From an uncultured Lachnospiraceae bacterium (GTDB lineage: Bacteria > Bacillota > Clostridia > Lachnospirales > Lachnospiraceae): a stretch of DNA of 15,566 nucleotides. Location: contig CAOKHR010000026.1 in NCBI GenBank assembly GCA_948468325.1, forward strand, positions 1-15,566, given 5' to 3'. Position 1 is the first letter of the stretch, and every line of letters starts with the position of its first letter. Under the pieces are notes generated by a model that saw only the letters and a list, made by a program, of their open reading frames with translations, ran no database searches and had not been told where the DNA came from. The position numbers were made by a program, and so were the translations under genes. This document shows, piece by piece, positions 8,278 to 15,054 of the stretch.

Positions 8278-9542
8278 AAATGATTAAAAAAATTGCTTTC
8301 ACTGCGTCAATTCTGTTGTTTGTATTGGCGCAGATTTTTTCATTTTATGTGATTTATGTCAGCCATCGGGAAAAAATCAAGCTTCTTTCGGAAAAAGAAG
8401 GGAAATATTTTTCGGATGCGCTGCAGAAGTGTTTTCTTGATCTTAGGAGCATAAATCAGGAAGCTGCCGCAAAAGATTATGTAATCATTTATTATTTTCG
8501 CCGGAATATGATGCAGAATACCGCAATTTATAAAGGAACAGAGGAGTTGTATAACAACAGTCCTTATGAATTTGACATAAACCATACGGATTGGAGCGAA
8601 TACCAATATCCCGCTGCCTGCAGAACGGAAAAAATCGGAGGCCGCTATCTGCTTGTGCTGTATCAGTCAGAGGAACTGGGAAGATACCATACGGAAACTG
8701 ACGAAAATGAAATGTATTATTTTTACTATGTACTGGATATTACTTCCGTTTATGAAGAAAGCTTTTCGCTGATTGTGCGGGAGCTAATGGTTTCCCTGCT
8801 GTTTTCTGCAGGCATGGCGGCGCTTCTTGTTTATCTGATAAAAAAAATCACAAAGCCGCTGCAGGCTGTCAATGAAACCCAGCGGCAGTTAATCGGCAGC
8901 CTGTCCCATGAATTGAAGACGCCTCTGACGGCCATGAAAGGTTACTCGGAGACGCTGCTTGGCGTGAAGCTGTCAGAAGAGCAGAAAGAGCGGGCGCTTT
9001 TATATATCAATCGGGAAAGCGGAAGGCTTTCAAGGCTTTCGGAAAAGATGATGGAACTGACAAGGCTTTATGAGCCGGAATGCAGCATTATGCTGACGGA
9101 AGTTTCGGTGGAAGACCTTTTTGATGCAGTGCGGGAGAGTGTAGGGCACAGACTTTCGGAAAAAAATCTGACCCTTGTGCAGGAGGGAGAATATCGGGGA
9201 AAGACAAAAAAAATGGACGTAGATTTGATGACCAGCTTTTTGATTAATCTGATCAATAACAGTATTATGGCGTCAGCAGAGGGCGGACGGATTTATATGG
9301 GAGCGGATGAGAACTCTCTTTGGGTACGGGATGAAGGCTGCGGCATTCCGCCGGAGGAAGTGGAGAAAGTCCGGAAAGCATTTTACCGGGTGGACAAATC
9401 CCGTTCCAGAAAAAGCGGAAACATGGGACTGGGACTTTCCCTGTGCGAGCAGATTGCGGCGGTGCATCACGGCAGCATGGAGATTGTGAGCAAGGCAGGG
9501 GAGGGGACGAAGATTTCGTTGATTTTCTTTACAAAACATTAA
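8274..9542 (+). CDS. Membrane sensor histidine kinase
   Basis: This 422-residue kinase is the partner of the preceding regulator. TM1 spans about 9-29. A roughly 140-residue extracytoplasmic sensor region (30-168) has no motif I recognise, and TM2 spans about 169-189. The H-box SHELKTPLTAMKGY carries the phospho-acceptor His212. The ATPase domain shows the N-box NLINNS (325-330), the G1 box DEGCGIP (353-359), the F-box FYRVDKSR (370-377) and the G2 box GLGLSL (385-390). All catalytic motifs are intact. GGAGG at 8262-8266, 7 nt upstream, supports the start at 8274 within the regulator's stop codon; Met3 at 8280 is an alternative. The large sensor domain argues against the short intramembrane BceS type. 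The last codons form part of the operator for the next operon. Confidence 0.93.
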   Translation: MKMIKKIAFTASILLFVLAQIFSFYVIYVSHREKIKLLSEKEGKYFSDALQKCFLDLRSINQEAAAKDYVIIYYFRRNMMQNTAIYKGTEELYNNSPYEFDINHTDWSEYQYPAACRTEKIGGRYLLVLYQSEELGRYHTETDENEMYYFYYVLDITSVYEESFSLIVRELMVSLLFSAGMAALLVYLIKKITKPLQAVNETQRQLIGSLSHELKTPLTAMKGYSETLLGVKLSEEQKERALLYINRESGRLSRLSEKMMELTRLYEPECSIMLTEVSVEDLFDAVRESVGHRLSEKNLTLVQEGEYRGKTKKMDVDLMTSFLINLINNSIMASAEGGRIYMGADENSLWVRDEGCGIPPEEVEKVRKAFYRVDKSRSRKSGNMGLGLSLCEQIAAVHHGSMEIVSKAGEGTKISLIFFTKH

Positions 9543-9581
9543 CAATGAAATGAATATTTGAAAAAAACAATATCCTAAAAT
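9528..9581 (+). promoter_or_regulatory. Direct-repeat operator and promoter of the lipoprotein/ABC operon
   Basis: TTTACA-AAACA-TTAACA (9528-9544) overlaps the end of the kinase gene. A -10-like TAAAAT lies at 9576-9581, exactly 31 nt after the box, the same spacing as at 7529-7582. The two boxes agree at 16 of 18 positions over TTTACAAAAC(G/A)TT(T/A)ACAA, while the bases between box and -10 differ. No terminator is visible between kinase and lipoprotein, so some read-through is likely. Confidence 0.55.
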
Positions 9582-9612
9582 AAAACTTATCAGAACAAAA
9601 TAAAAGCAAGGT

Positions 9613-9635
9613 AGGAGGATATGACAGGGATATGA
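9613..9635 (+). other. Strong Shine-Dalgarno followed by a four-codon mini-ORF overlapping the lipoprotein start
   Basis: AGGAGG at 9613-9618 is followed after 2 nt by ATG ACA GGG ATA TGA (9621-9635). Its stop overlaps the lipoprotein ATG (9632) as ATGA. For the lipoprotein itself the spacing is 13 nt, longer than usual. Either the ribosome uses the distant site, or MTGI is translated and couples initiation. Two nt is too short for efficient use, so this is tentative. Confidence 0.3.
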
Positions 9636-11146
9636 TAAAGAAAAGAATAAATGCGGCTTTTTTATGCCTGTGCATGGGCTGCACGCTTTTTTCCGGCTGT
9701 GAAAAAACGCCGGAAGAGGCGATTGTAAGAGAAAAGGGCACAGACAGCCTGAAAAAGTATGAGAGCGGAGAGAATTCAAAAAATTCGCTGGCAGAAAGCC
9801 TTGGAGCGCCGGAGCATTATAAAAAGGAGAGCATTTATGAGGACGGCAGGCTTATTGTAGACACGGATGCGGATATTTTTATACCGGATGCGAACTCAGT
9901 GAATACTTACACAGTGTCTGCCAAAGAAGTGAATCAGGAATTGATTGACACGGTGACAAAGGCTTTTTTTGAAGGCGATAAAATTTATCAGGGGTACAGC
10001 TATCATGTCTGGTCAAAAGAAGATCTGCAGAAACAGATTACGATGCTGAAAAGGTATAAGTCTGAGGGAAATCTGGACCCTTATGAACACGGAACAGATG
10101 AAAACGGAAATCCGCAGTATGATATTGACGAGCAGATTGCAAGGTACGAGGAGGAGTTAAAAACGGCTCCCGAAAAGCGGGAAAAGGAGGAAGTGACGCC
10201 TGCGCTGAATCTGGAGTACTGGAACGGAAAAGGGGCAGAGCGTGTAAGGGATGTAGATGTGGATCATTTCAGCGGGGTGGCCGAAACGGAAAACGGGATT
10301 TATGATTATACCATTGATTATGTGTTAAAACCCGATATTGTGTTTACGATTACAAAAAATAAAGAGGATCTGCTGCCTGATCCAATGGAATTTTCAGACT
10401 GGACGGAGGGAGAATTTGTTTTAGAGCAGAAAGAAAGTGAAAATTATATTCCGCAGGAATCCATAGAGGAAATGCTGCAAATTTCTTATGAAGATGCCGA
10501 AAAGATTGCGAAAGAAAAAATAGAAAAACTGGGACTTGACCTTTCCATTTCCCATTGGGATTACAGTATATTCTGCCATGGAGATCAGGGAGCAACGAAA
10601 GAAGGCATGCTGGATGCCGGATATGAATTTCAGTTTGCAAGATGCTTAGAGGGCGTTCCGGTCACCTATGAACTTTCTTTTGGCGGCGGGCTGGAAGATA
10701 TGGACAGTACCCTTGAGCCATGGGGATATGAACGGTGCAGCATAATTGTCGGAGACGACGGGATTCAGAAGATGACTTTGATAAATCCCTATGACATTGG
10801 GGGAATCCAGACAGAGAATGTAAAGCTTATGGATTTTGACAGCATTGTGAAAATATATGAGCAGATGATGGAAGTATCCAATGCGGATATTGTAAATTAT
10901 GAGGCGAAACGGACGTATCATATCCGGAATATTAAGTTTGGCTATACAAGAATTTATGATCCTGCCGCAGACAATGACACGGGGCTTTTGGTTCCGGTCT
11001 GGGATTTTTTCGGAGGCTTTGATTCGGAGATGTCAGAAGAGGACGGGGGTTATACAAGACAGGATTCCGGAGAGCGTTCGTCCCAGAGTTTTATGACAAT
11101 CAATGCCATAGACGGTTCGGTGATTGACCGCAGTCTGGGATATTAG
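9632..11146 (+). CDS. Secreted lipoprotein of unknown function (DUF6034-like by recollection)
   Basis: This 504-residue protein has a lipoprotein signal peptide (MIKKR, hydrophobic core) and a lipobox LFSGC with the lipidated Cys at residue 23. It should therefore be tethered to the outer face of the membrane. The mature part is charged and soluble, with no further membrane segment. A PepSY-like stretch (YEDAEKIAKEKIEKLGL, 286-302) and a C-terminal LVPVWDFFG...TINAIDGSVIDR pattern (453-500) resemble Firmicutes lipoproteins I recall as DUF6034, and vaguely YycI/YycH-type regulators. It is the first gene of the ABC operon and is preceded by the putative response-regulator box. A role as an accessory or sensory subunit of the transporter is inferred from position only. 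Confidence 0.85.
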   Translation: MIKKRINAAFLCLCMGCTLFSGCEKTPEEAIVREKGTDSLKKYESGENSKNSLAESLGAPEHYKKESIYEDGRLIVDTDADIFIPDANSVNTYTVSAKEVNQELIDTVTKAFFEGDKIYQGYSYHVWSKEDLQKQITMLKRYKSEGNLDPYEHGTDENGNPQYDIDEQIARYEEELKTAPEKREKEEVTPALNLEYWNGKGAERVRDVDVDHFSGVAETENGIYDYTIDYVLKPDIVFTITKNKEDLLPDPMEFSDWTEGEFVLEQKESENYIPQESIEEMLQISYEDAEKIAKEKIEKLGLDLSISHWDYSIFCHGDQGATKEGMLDAGYEFQFARCLEGVPVTYELSFGGGLEDMDSTLEPWGYERCSIIVGDDGIQKMTLINPYDIGGIQTENVKLMDFDSIVKIYEQMMEVSNADIVNYEAKRTYHIRNIKFGYTRIYDPAADNDTGLLVPVWDFFGGFDSEMSEEDGGYTRQDSGERSSQSFMTINAIDGSVIDRSLGY

Positions 11147-11149
11147 ATT

Positions 11150-12034
11150 ATGAAACAGATTTTTGCCATGTTAAGGTGGAGTTTTCTGGGATTTTTTAAA
11201 AATCCCAGAGTTATAACGGCATTTTTATTTTCTTTTATTCTCTGCTTCTTTTTGAGCGACAGGGCAATGATGGTAGCAGATTATTATGACTCGCCGATGC
11301 AGGCATTTGAGCCGTTCATCTGGACTTTTGGAGACGCGACGTCAATTCTTTTGTGTTCGCTGCTTTTAATTCTTTTGTTTTTGGATCTGCCCAAATTAAG
11401 TCCGTTTACCCCATATATGCTGCTTCGAGTGAAGAAATGGAAGTGGCTGTTTGCACAGTTTTTCTATATTTTCTGCGTAACCGTGCTTTATATGGGGTAT
11501 GTGTTTCTTGTGACGGGTCTTTTATGTATGAAAAAAACGTATGTCGGAAATATCTGGAGCAAAACGGCGGCTCTGCTTGCTTATTCCTGCATGGGAAAGC
11601 AGCTTTCCGTTCCGTCAACGGTAAAAGTAATGGAAAGCACGTCTCCGGCAGAATGCAGTATGCAGATTATACTGCTGCTTGTCTGTTACGCTCTGACGCT
11701 TAGTTTTCTGATGTTATTTTTTCAAATGAAAATCGGGAAAAAGGCGGCAGTTGCTGCCGGACTTTCCTACAGTCTTGCCGGATTTTTATTAGAACCGGAG
11801 GTATTGGCGGACTTGCTGCGTAAGGAGGAATATCAGATGTATCAGATGCGGAGGATAACGGGATGGATAAGCCCTTTAAACCATGCGACGTACGGCATGC
11901 ATGATTTCGGCTATGACATGCTGCCTGCCATCGGGCAGTCCTGTCTGATATTTTTTGGCATTCTTCTGGTTTTATCCATGCTGTCTTTTCGGACGCTGAA
12001 AAAATACAACTTCAGTTCTTTTACAGGAGATTAA
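11150..12034 (+). CDS. ABC-2-like transporter permease subunit
   Basis: This 294-residue membrane protein has about six hydrophobic segments, near 20-36, 63-80, 100-126, 170-192, 197-216 and 260-280. An amphipathic N-terminus (RWSFLGFFKNPRV) is typical of ABC-2 exporters. Three bases separate it from the lipoprotein stop, and there is no strong ribosome binding site, so translation is probably coupled. The next gene encodes a second permease-like protein and the one after that the ATPase, giving a heterodimeric exporter. Substrate unknown. The family call rests on topology and context, not on a conserved motif. Confidence 0.75.
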   Translation: MKQIFAMLRWSFLGFFKNPRVITAFLFSFILCFFLSDRAMMVADYYDSPMQAFEPFIWTFGDATSILLCSLLLILLFLDLPKLSPFTPYMLLRVKKWKWLFAQFFYIFCVTVLYMGYVFLVTGLLCMKKTYVGNIWSKTAALLAYSCMGKQLSVPSTVKVMESTSPAECSMQIILLLVCYALTLSFLMLFFQMKIGKKAAVAAGLSYSLAGFLLEPEVLADLLRKEEYQMYQMRRITGWISPLNHATYGMHDFGYDMLPAIGQSCLIFFGILLVLSMLSFRTLKKYNFSSFTGD

Positions 12035-12036
12035 CA

Positions 12037-12753
12037 ATGGGGGAAATAGGAAAAGAAAAGAGTCTGTGGTTTTTATCCGCATTTTGTTTTATAGCAATGG
12101 CATTTGCCGTTCCTTTTTCCAAAATAGAACTGCCCCTTGCATCGGGAAGCTTTCTGCAATATTACAAAACGGCGCTTGCGTCGCAGGGGATTTTATTTCT
12201 CATTCCAATCATATCGGTGCTTCCCGCCGGAGCTTCCTATGTGCGGGAGACATCCAATGGTTTTCTGAAACTCTATATTACAAGAATAAACCGGATGGAT
12301 TATATCAGACGAAAGACATTGTTGGTTTATGCCGGAGGATTTCTGCCCTTTTTTTGCGCCGGAGCATTGGCTTTTCTGTTTAGTTTTTTTGTATTTTATC
12401 CGTTGGAACTCAAGGGCGCAATAGAAAAAGAGAATGTTTATGAATTGCTTTTTCTGCTGCTGCGCATTTGTTTTACAGGAGGAATTATGGCGGAAATCTC
12501 CGCAATTTTTGCGGCGGTTTTCCGGAACTATTATATGGCGTATGGGCTGCCCTTTGTCTGCTATTATCTTTTGATTATTATAAAAGACCGCTATCTGCCG
12601 GATATGTATGCAATGTGTCCGGCAGAATGGATTGTGCCAAAGCAGGACTGGGGAGCGGACGGAATGGGAATATGGTTTTTTTTTCTGGTATTTACTGCGG
12701 CGGTATGCCTGCTGCATGGATTGCTGCTGTATTACAGGCTGCGGGAGATATAG
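12037..12753 (+). CDS. ABC-2-like transporter permease subunit, second
   Basis: This 238-residue protein has about six membrane segments (9-26, 49-66, 95-120, 136-161, 166-183, 210-232). The segment YVRETSNGFLKLYITRINRMDYIRRK (68-93) matches the ABC-2 pattern in which an exchange of Glu-Gly-basic residues and a Tyr-Ile-x-x-Lys precede the second membrane pair. It probably pairs with the preceding permease. AGGAGA at 12025-12030 is 6 nt before the ATG, and only 2 nt lie between the upstream stop and this start. An internal AGGAGG (12476-12481) precedes in-frame Met151, which I judge incidental because it would split the membrane domain. Confidence 0.75.
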   Translation: MGEIGKEKSLWFLSAFCFIAMAFAVPFSKIELPLASGSFLQYYKTALASQGILFLIPIISVLPAGASYVRETSNGFLKLYITRINRMDYIRRKTLLVYAGGFLPFFCAGALAFLFSFFVFYPLELKGAIEKENVYELLFLLLRICFTGGIMAEISAIFAAVFRNYYMAYGLPFVCYYLLIIIKDRYLPDMYAMCPAEWIVPKQDWGADGMGIWFFFLVFTAAVCLLHGLLLYYRLREI

Positions 12754-12781
12754 AGAAAAACAGACTCTGACAGGGGGAAAA

Positions 12782-13597
12782 ATGGCTTTTATTAAATTAC
12801 CAAAAAGGAATACCCAAATGCCATGTGGCAGCAATATGGAAATACCTCAAGGGCATACCAATATGCCATGCGGCAGCAATATGGAAATACCCCAAGGGCA
12901 TACCAGTATGCCATGCGGCAGCAATATGGAAATACCCCAAGGGCATCCCGGTATGCCATACGGCAGCTATGTAGAAATTATCCACGTAACAAAAAAATTT
13001 GGGGAAGAAACGATACTTCATGATATTCATATTTCCATGGAAAAGGGAAAAGTTTACGGAATCTCCGGCAATAACGGCTCCGGAAAAACTGTCCTGATGA
13101 AATGTATCTGCGGATTTCTTCCGGTAACATCCGGAAAAATCCGTGTCGGCGGTAAGATAATCGGAACGGAAATTGATTTTCCGGAAAGCATTGGCGTCAT
13201 CATTGAAACACCCGGATTTCTGACGAATCTTACCGGAATGCGGAATCTGGAGATTTTGGCAGGACTTCGGGGGAAAATCTCAAAAAGGGAGATTCGCAAT
13301 GCCATAAAAAAAGCAGGATTAGATCCGGATCTGAAAAAATCCGTTGCAAAATATTCTCTTGGTATGCGGCAGCGTCTCGGCATCGCTCAGGCAATTATGG
13401 AAGAGCCGGATTTTCTGATTTTGGATGAGCCGTTTAACGGATTGGATAAGCACGGGGTAGAGGATATCCGGACATTGATTCTGGACTTGAAAAAACAGGG
13501 GAAGACAATTCTTCTGGCAAGCCATAACAGTGAAGATATACGTATTCTGTGCGACAAGGTTTTTGAAATGGACGGAGGGAGGATGAAAGAGATATGA
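12782..13597 (+). CDS. ABC transporter ATPase (BcrA-like) with a repeat-encoded N-terminal extension
   Basis: This 271-residue protein from the 12782 start powers the two-permease exporter encoded just upstream. Walker A is GNNGSGKT (96-103), the signature is YSLGMRQRL (191-199), Walker B is FLILDEP (211-217) and the H-loop His is 248. The Q-loop position carries Glu (IIETPGFL, 141-148), as in many BcrA/bacitracin-type ATPases. Normal family members begin with a VEIxHVTKKFG-like strand, which here starts at residue 64. Residues 9-66 are therefore extra and come from a 45-bp DNA repeat (three MPCGSNMEIPQGHxx units plus a decayed fourth). AGGGGG at 12772-12777 supports the 12782 start. In-frame ATG at 12953, with AAGGG 9 nt before it, would give a native-length 214-residue protein. 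The ORF remains open upstream to 12608, but that overlaps the permease. The gene overlaps the next by ATGA. Confidence 0.92.
   Translation: MAFIKLPKRNTQMPCGSNMEIPQGHTNMPCGSNMEIPQGHTSMPCGSNMEIPQGHPGMPYGSYVEIIHVTKKFGEETILHDIHISMEKGKVYGISGNNGSGKTVLMKCICGFLPVTSGKIRVGGKIIGTEIDFPESIGVIIETPGFLTNLTGMRNLEILAGLRGKISKREIRNAIKKAGLDPDLKKSVAKYSLGMRQRLGIAQAIMEEPDFLILDEPFNGLDKHGVEDIRTLILDLKKQGKTILLASHNSEDIRILCDKVFEMDGGRMKEI
12808..12985 (+). repeat. Tandem array of the 45-bp repeat element (about 3.5 units)
   Basis: Contiguous units without spacers: 12818-12862, 12863-12907 and 12908-12952, with a decaying fourth from 12953 to about 12985 and a partial lead-in from 12808 resembling GGAAATACCC. Only a few substitutions separate the units. 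Each unit carries GGCATA-CCA(A/G)-TATGCC or a close variant, and CCAT...ATGG. All six frames of the consensus unit are free of stops, and 45 is divisible by 3, so copy number can change without frameshift. It is not a CRISPR, because there are no unique spacers. A single related copy lies at 5049-5093. Confidence 0.93.
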
Positions 13598-15054
13598 GAG
13601 GGGAAAAGAAATGGGCGCTGTTTTGGCCGGTGCTTTTTGGCATTGCATTTTTCCTCTGCTTTTCGGTTCCGGTGAGGGCAGAGGGAATCGTAAAGATTGA
13701 TGCCAATAAAAAATACAAAGGGATGAACGCTTCTTTTGCCAAAGGGTATGTGCCTTCCATTAAGAAAAATATTATGCAGCTGGTTGTCCCGTTTCGGGCA
13801 GATGCTTCTGTGGAAGGAGAAGAGCTTTTGATAGGCGTGACCTTCGAGAGAGAAGAGAACAGCCCTTTTTATTTTAAAAATTATCAGAAGCAGGTAAAAA
13901 TTTCGAAAAACAGAATTTGTCTTTATAAATGCAAAATAAAACTCCGCAAGGACAGAATCAACGGCCAGTATCCGCTGCATCTTTTTGTACTGGCAAAGAC
14001 GGCGGAAGGAACTGTGCGGGAAGAATTTACGATTTATGTGGAAATTGCGGACGGCAGGGAGGCATTTTCGGTCGGAGAAGAACTGTCCGGAGAGGAGAAT
14101 TTTTCCAAACCGCAGCAGGAGTCCGAAGGAGACGAAAAGGCATCTGATACAAAAGAAGAAATCGTACGGCAGCCCAAAATTCTGATTGCCAAAAACAGTC
14201 TGCAGGAGAAAAACATTATGGCTGGAGAAAGCGTTTTATGGACGCTGGCCGCGAAAAACTGCAGCACGGGCCAGACAGCAGAAAATATGAAAGTTACGCT
14301 GACTTCTGAAAGTAAGGATATTTCTTTTGAAAGAAATTCATGGTATTTTGAGAAAGTGGGAGCCGGAGGAGAAATTGATTTATCCCAGAATATCACAGTC
14401 GGAAAAAAAGCTGTTCCTCAGGCAGTTCCCTTTCAGCTTCAGTTTGAGTACGAAGATAAAGCAGGAACGGCTTATCAGTCTGCGGAGACGGTGTACCTTA
14501 CGGTTGAACAGACACAGCAGGCCGAGCTTGTTAATTTTGCGATGCCGGAGAGCATCTATGAATCCGATACGGAAGCTGTGCCGTTTCAGATACAAAATAC
14601 AGGACTTGCAGTAATTTACAATGCAAAAGTGCGTCTGGACACAAGAGGGCTTTTTGCGGGAGAAGTATTTCTCGGAAATATAGATTCGGGGACTTCTTTG
14701 GACGGGGAGATGCAGATTTTTGCGGGGACGCTGAATATGGATGAGCAGGGTGAAATTATAGATGAAAATGCCCAAAAATACGGAGATGTTACGGGAAGCG
14801 TTATTTTTTCCTATGAAAATGAGCAGGGAGAAGTGATTGAGCAGGAGCAGAAGTTTTCCACAGTTGTCAAAAAGCCGCAGACTGTAGAACTGAAAATCGA
14901 AGAAGAGGAAAAGCAGGAAACAAATCAGTGGTGGATTACAATTATGGCAATGGTATTTTTCGTGCTGCTGCTTGTGATTTTCTGGCTGTATCTGCGTATG
15001 AAGCATTATCAGAGGATGGGAAAGGAAATATATGAAAAAACACAATATTTATAA
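13594..15054 (+). CDS. Secreted, C-terminally membrane-anchored beta-rich protein
   Basis: This 486-residue protein has a signal peptide with likely cleavage after VRA (residue 29). A large extracellular region follows, with CARDB/COG1361-like beta domains (about 30-150 and 185-435), split by an acidic Glu/Ser-rich linker (about 148-180). A single membrane helix (about 447-469) and a short basic tail end the protein. The repeated pattern of a polar extracellular beta-sandwich with LTSESKDISFERNSW- and VPFQIQNTG-like strands resembles S-layer or efflux-associated proteins. The ATG overlaps the ATPase stop as ATGA, with GGAGGGAGG about 11 nt upstream, so it is part of the transporter operon. 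It may connect the exporter to the wall or present substrate. No known function can be assigned; the domain call is by general resemblance. Confidence 0.78.
   Translation: MRGEKKWALFWPVLFGIAFFLCFSVPVRAEGIVKIDANKKYKGMNASFAKGYVPSIKKNIMQLVVPFRADASVEGEELLIGVTFEREENSPFYFKNYQKQVKISKNRICLYKCKIKLRKDRINGQYPLHLFVLAKTAEGTVREEFTIYVEIADGREAFSVGEELSGEENFSKPQQESEGDEKASDTKEEIVRQPKILIAKNSLQEKNIMAGESVLWTLAAKNCSTGQTAENMKVTLTSESKDISFERNSWYFEKVGAGGEIDLSQNITVGKKAVPQAVPFQLQFEYEDKAGTAYQSAETVYLTVEQTQQAELVNFAMPESIYESDTEAVPFQIQNTGLAVIYNAKVRLDTRGLFAGEVFLGNIDSGTSLDGEMQIFAGTLNMDEQGEIIDENAQKYGDVTGSVIFSYENEQGEVIEQEQKFSTVVKKPQTVELKIEEEEKQETNQWWITIMAMVFFVLLLVIFWLYLRMKHYQRMGKEIYEKTQYL

Noticed and set aside
12476..12489. Internal AGGAGG followed by in-frame ATG within the second permease
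   Set aside because: Starting there would remove three membrane helices; likely chance.
12608..12781. Extended ATPase reading frame
   Set aside because: It overlaps the end of the permease gene in another frame, has Cys-rich implausible content and lacks a ribosome binding site; AGGGGG supports 12782.
12808..12985. CRISPR array
   Set aside because: Units are contiguous with no unique spacers and lie inside a coding gene.
12797..13030. Open frames on both strands across the repeat array, suggesting small proteins
   Set aside because: They arise because the 45-bp unit has no stops in any frame; no start signals or codon-use support.
7612..13597. BceRS-BceAB type antimicrobial peptide resistance system
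   Set aside because: The kinase has a large sensor domain and the permeases are small ABC-2-like proteins, not a ten-helix BceB with a large extracellular loop.
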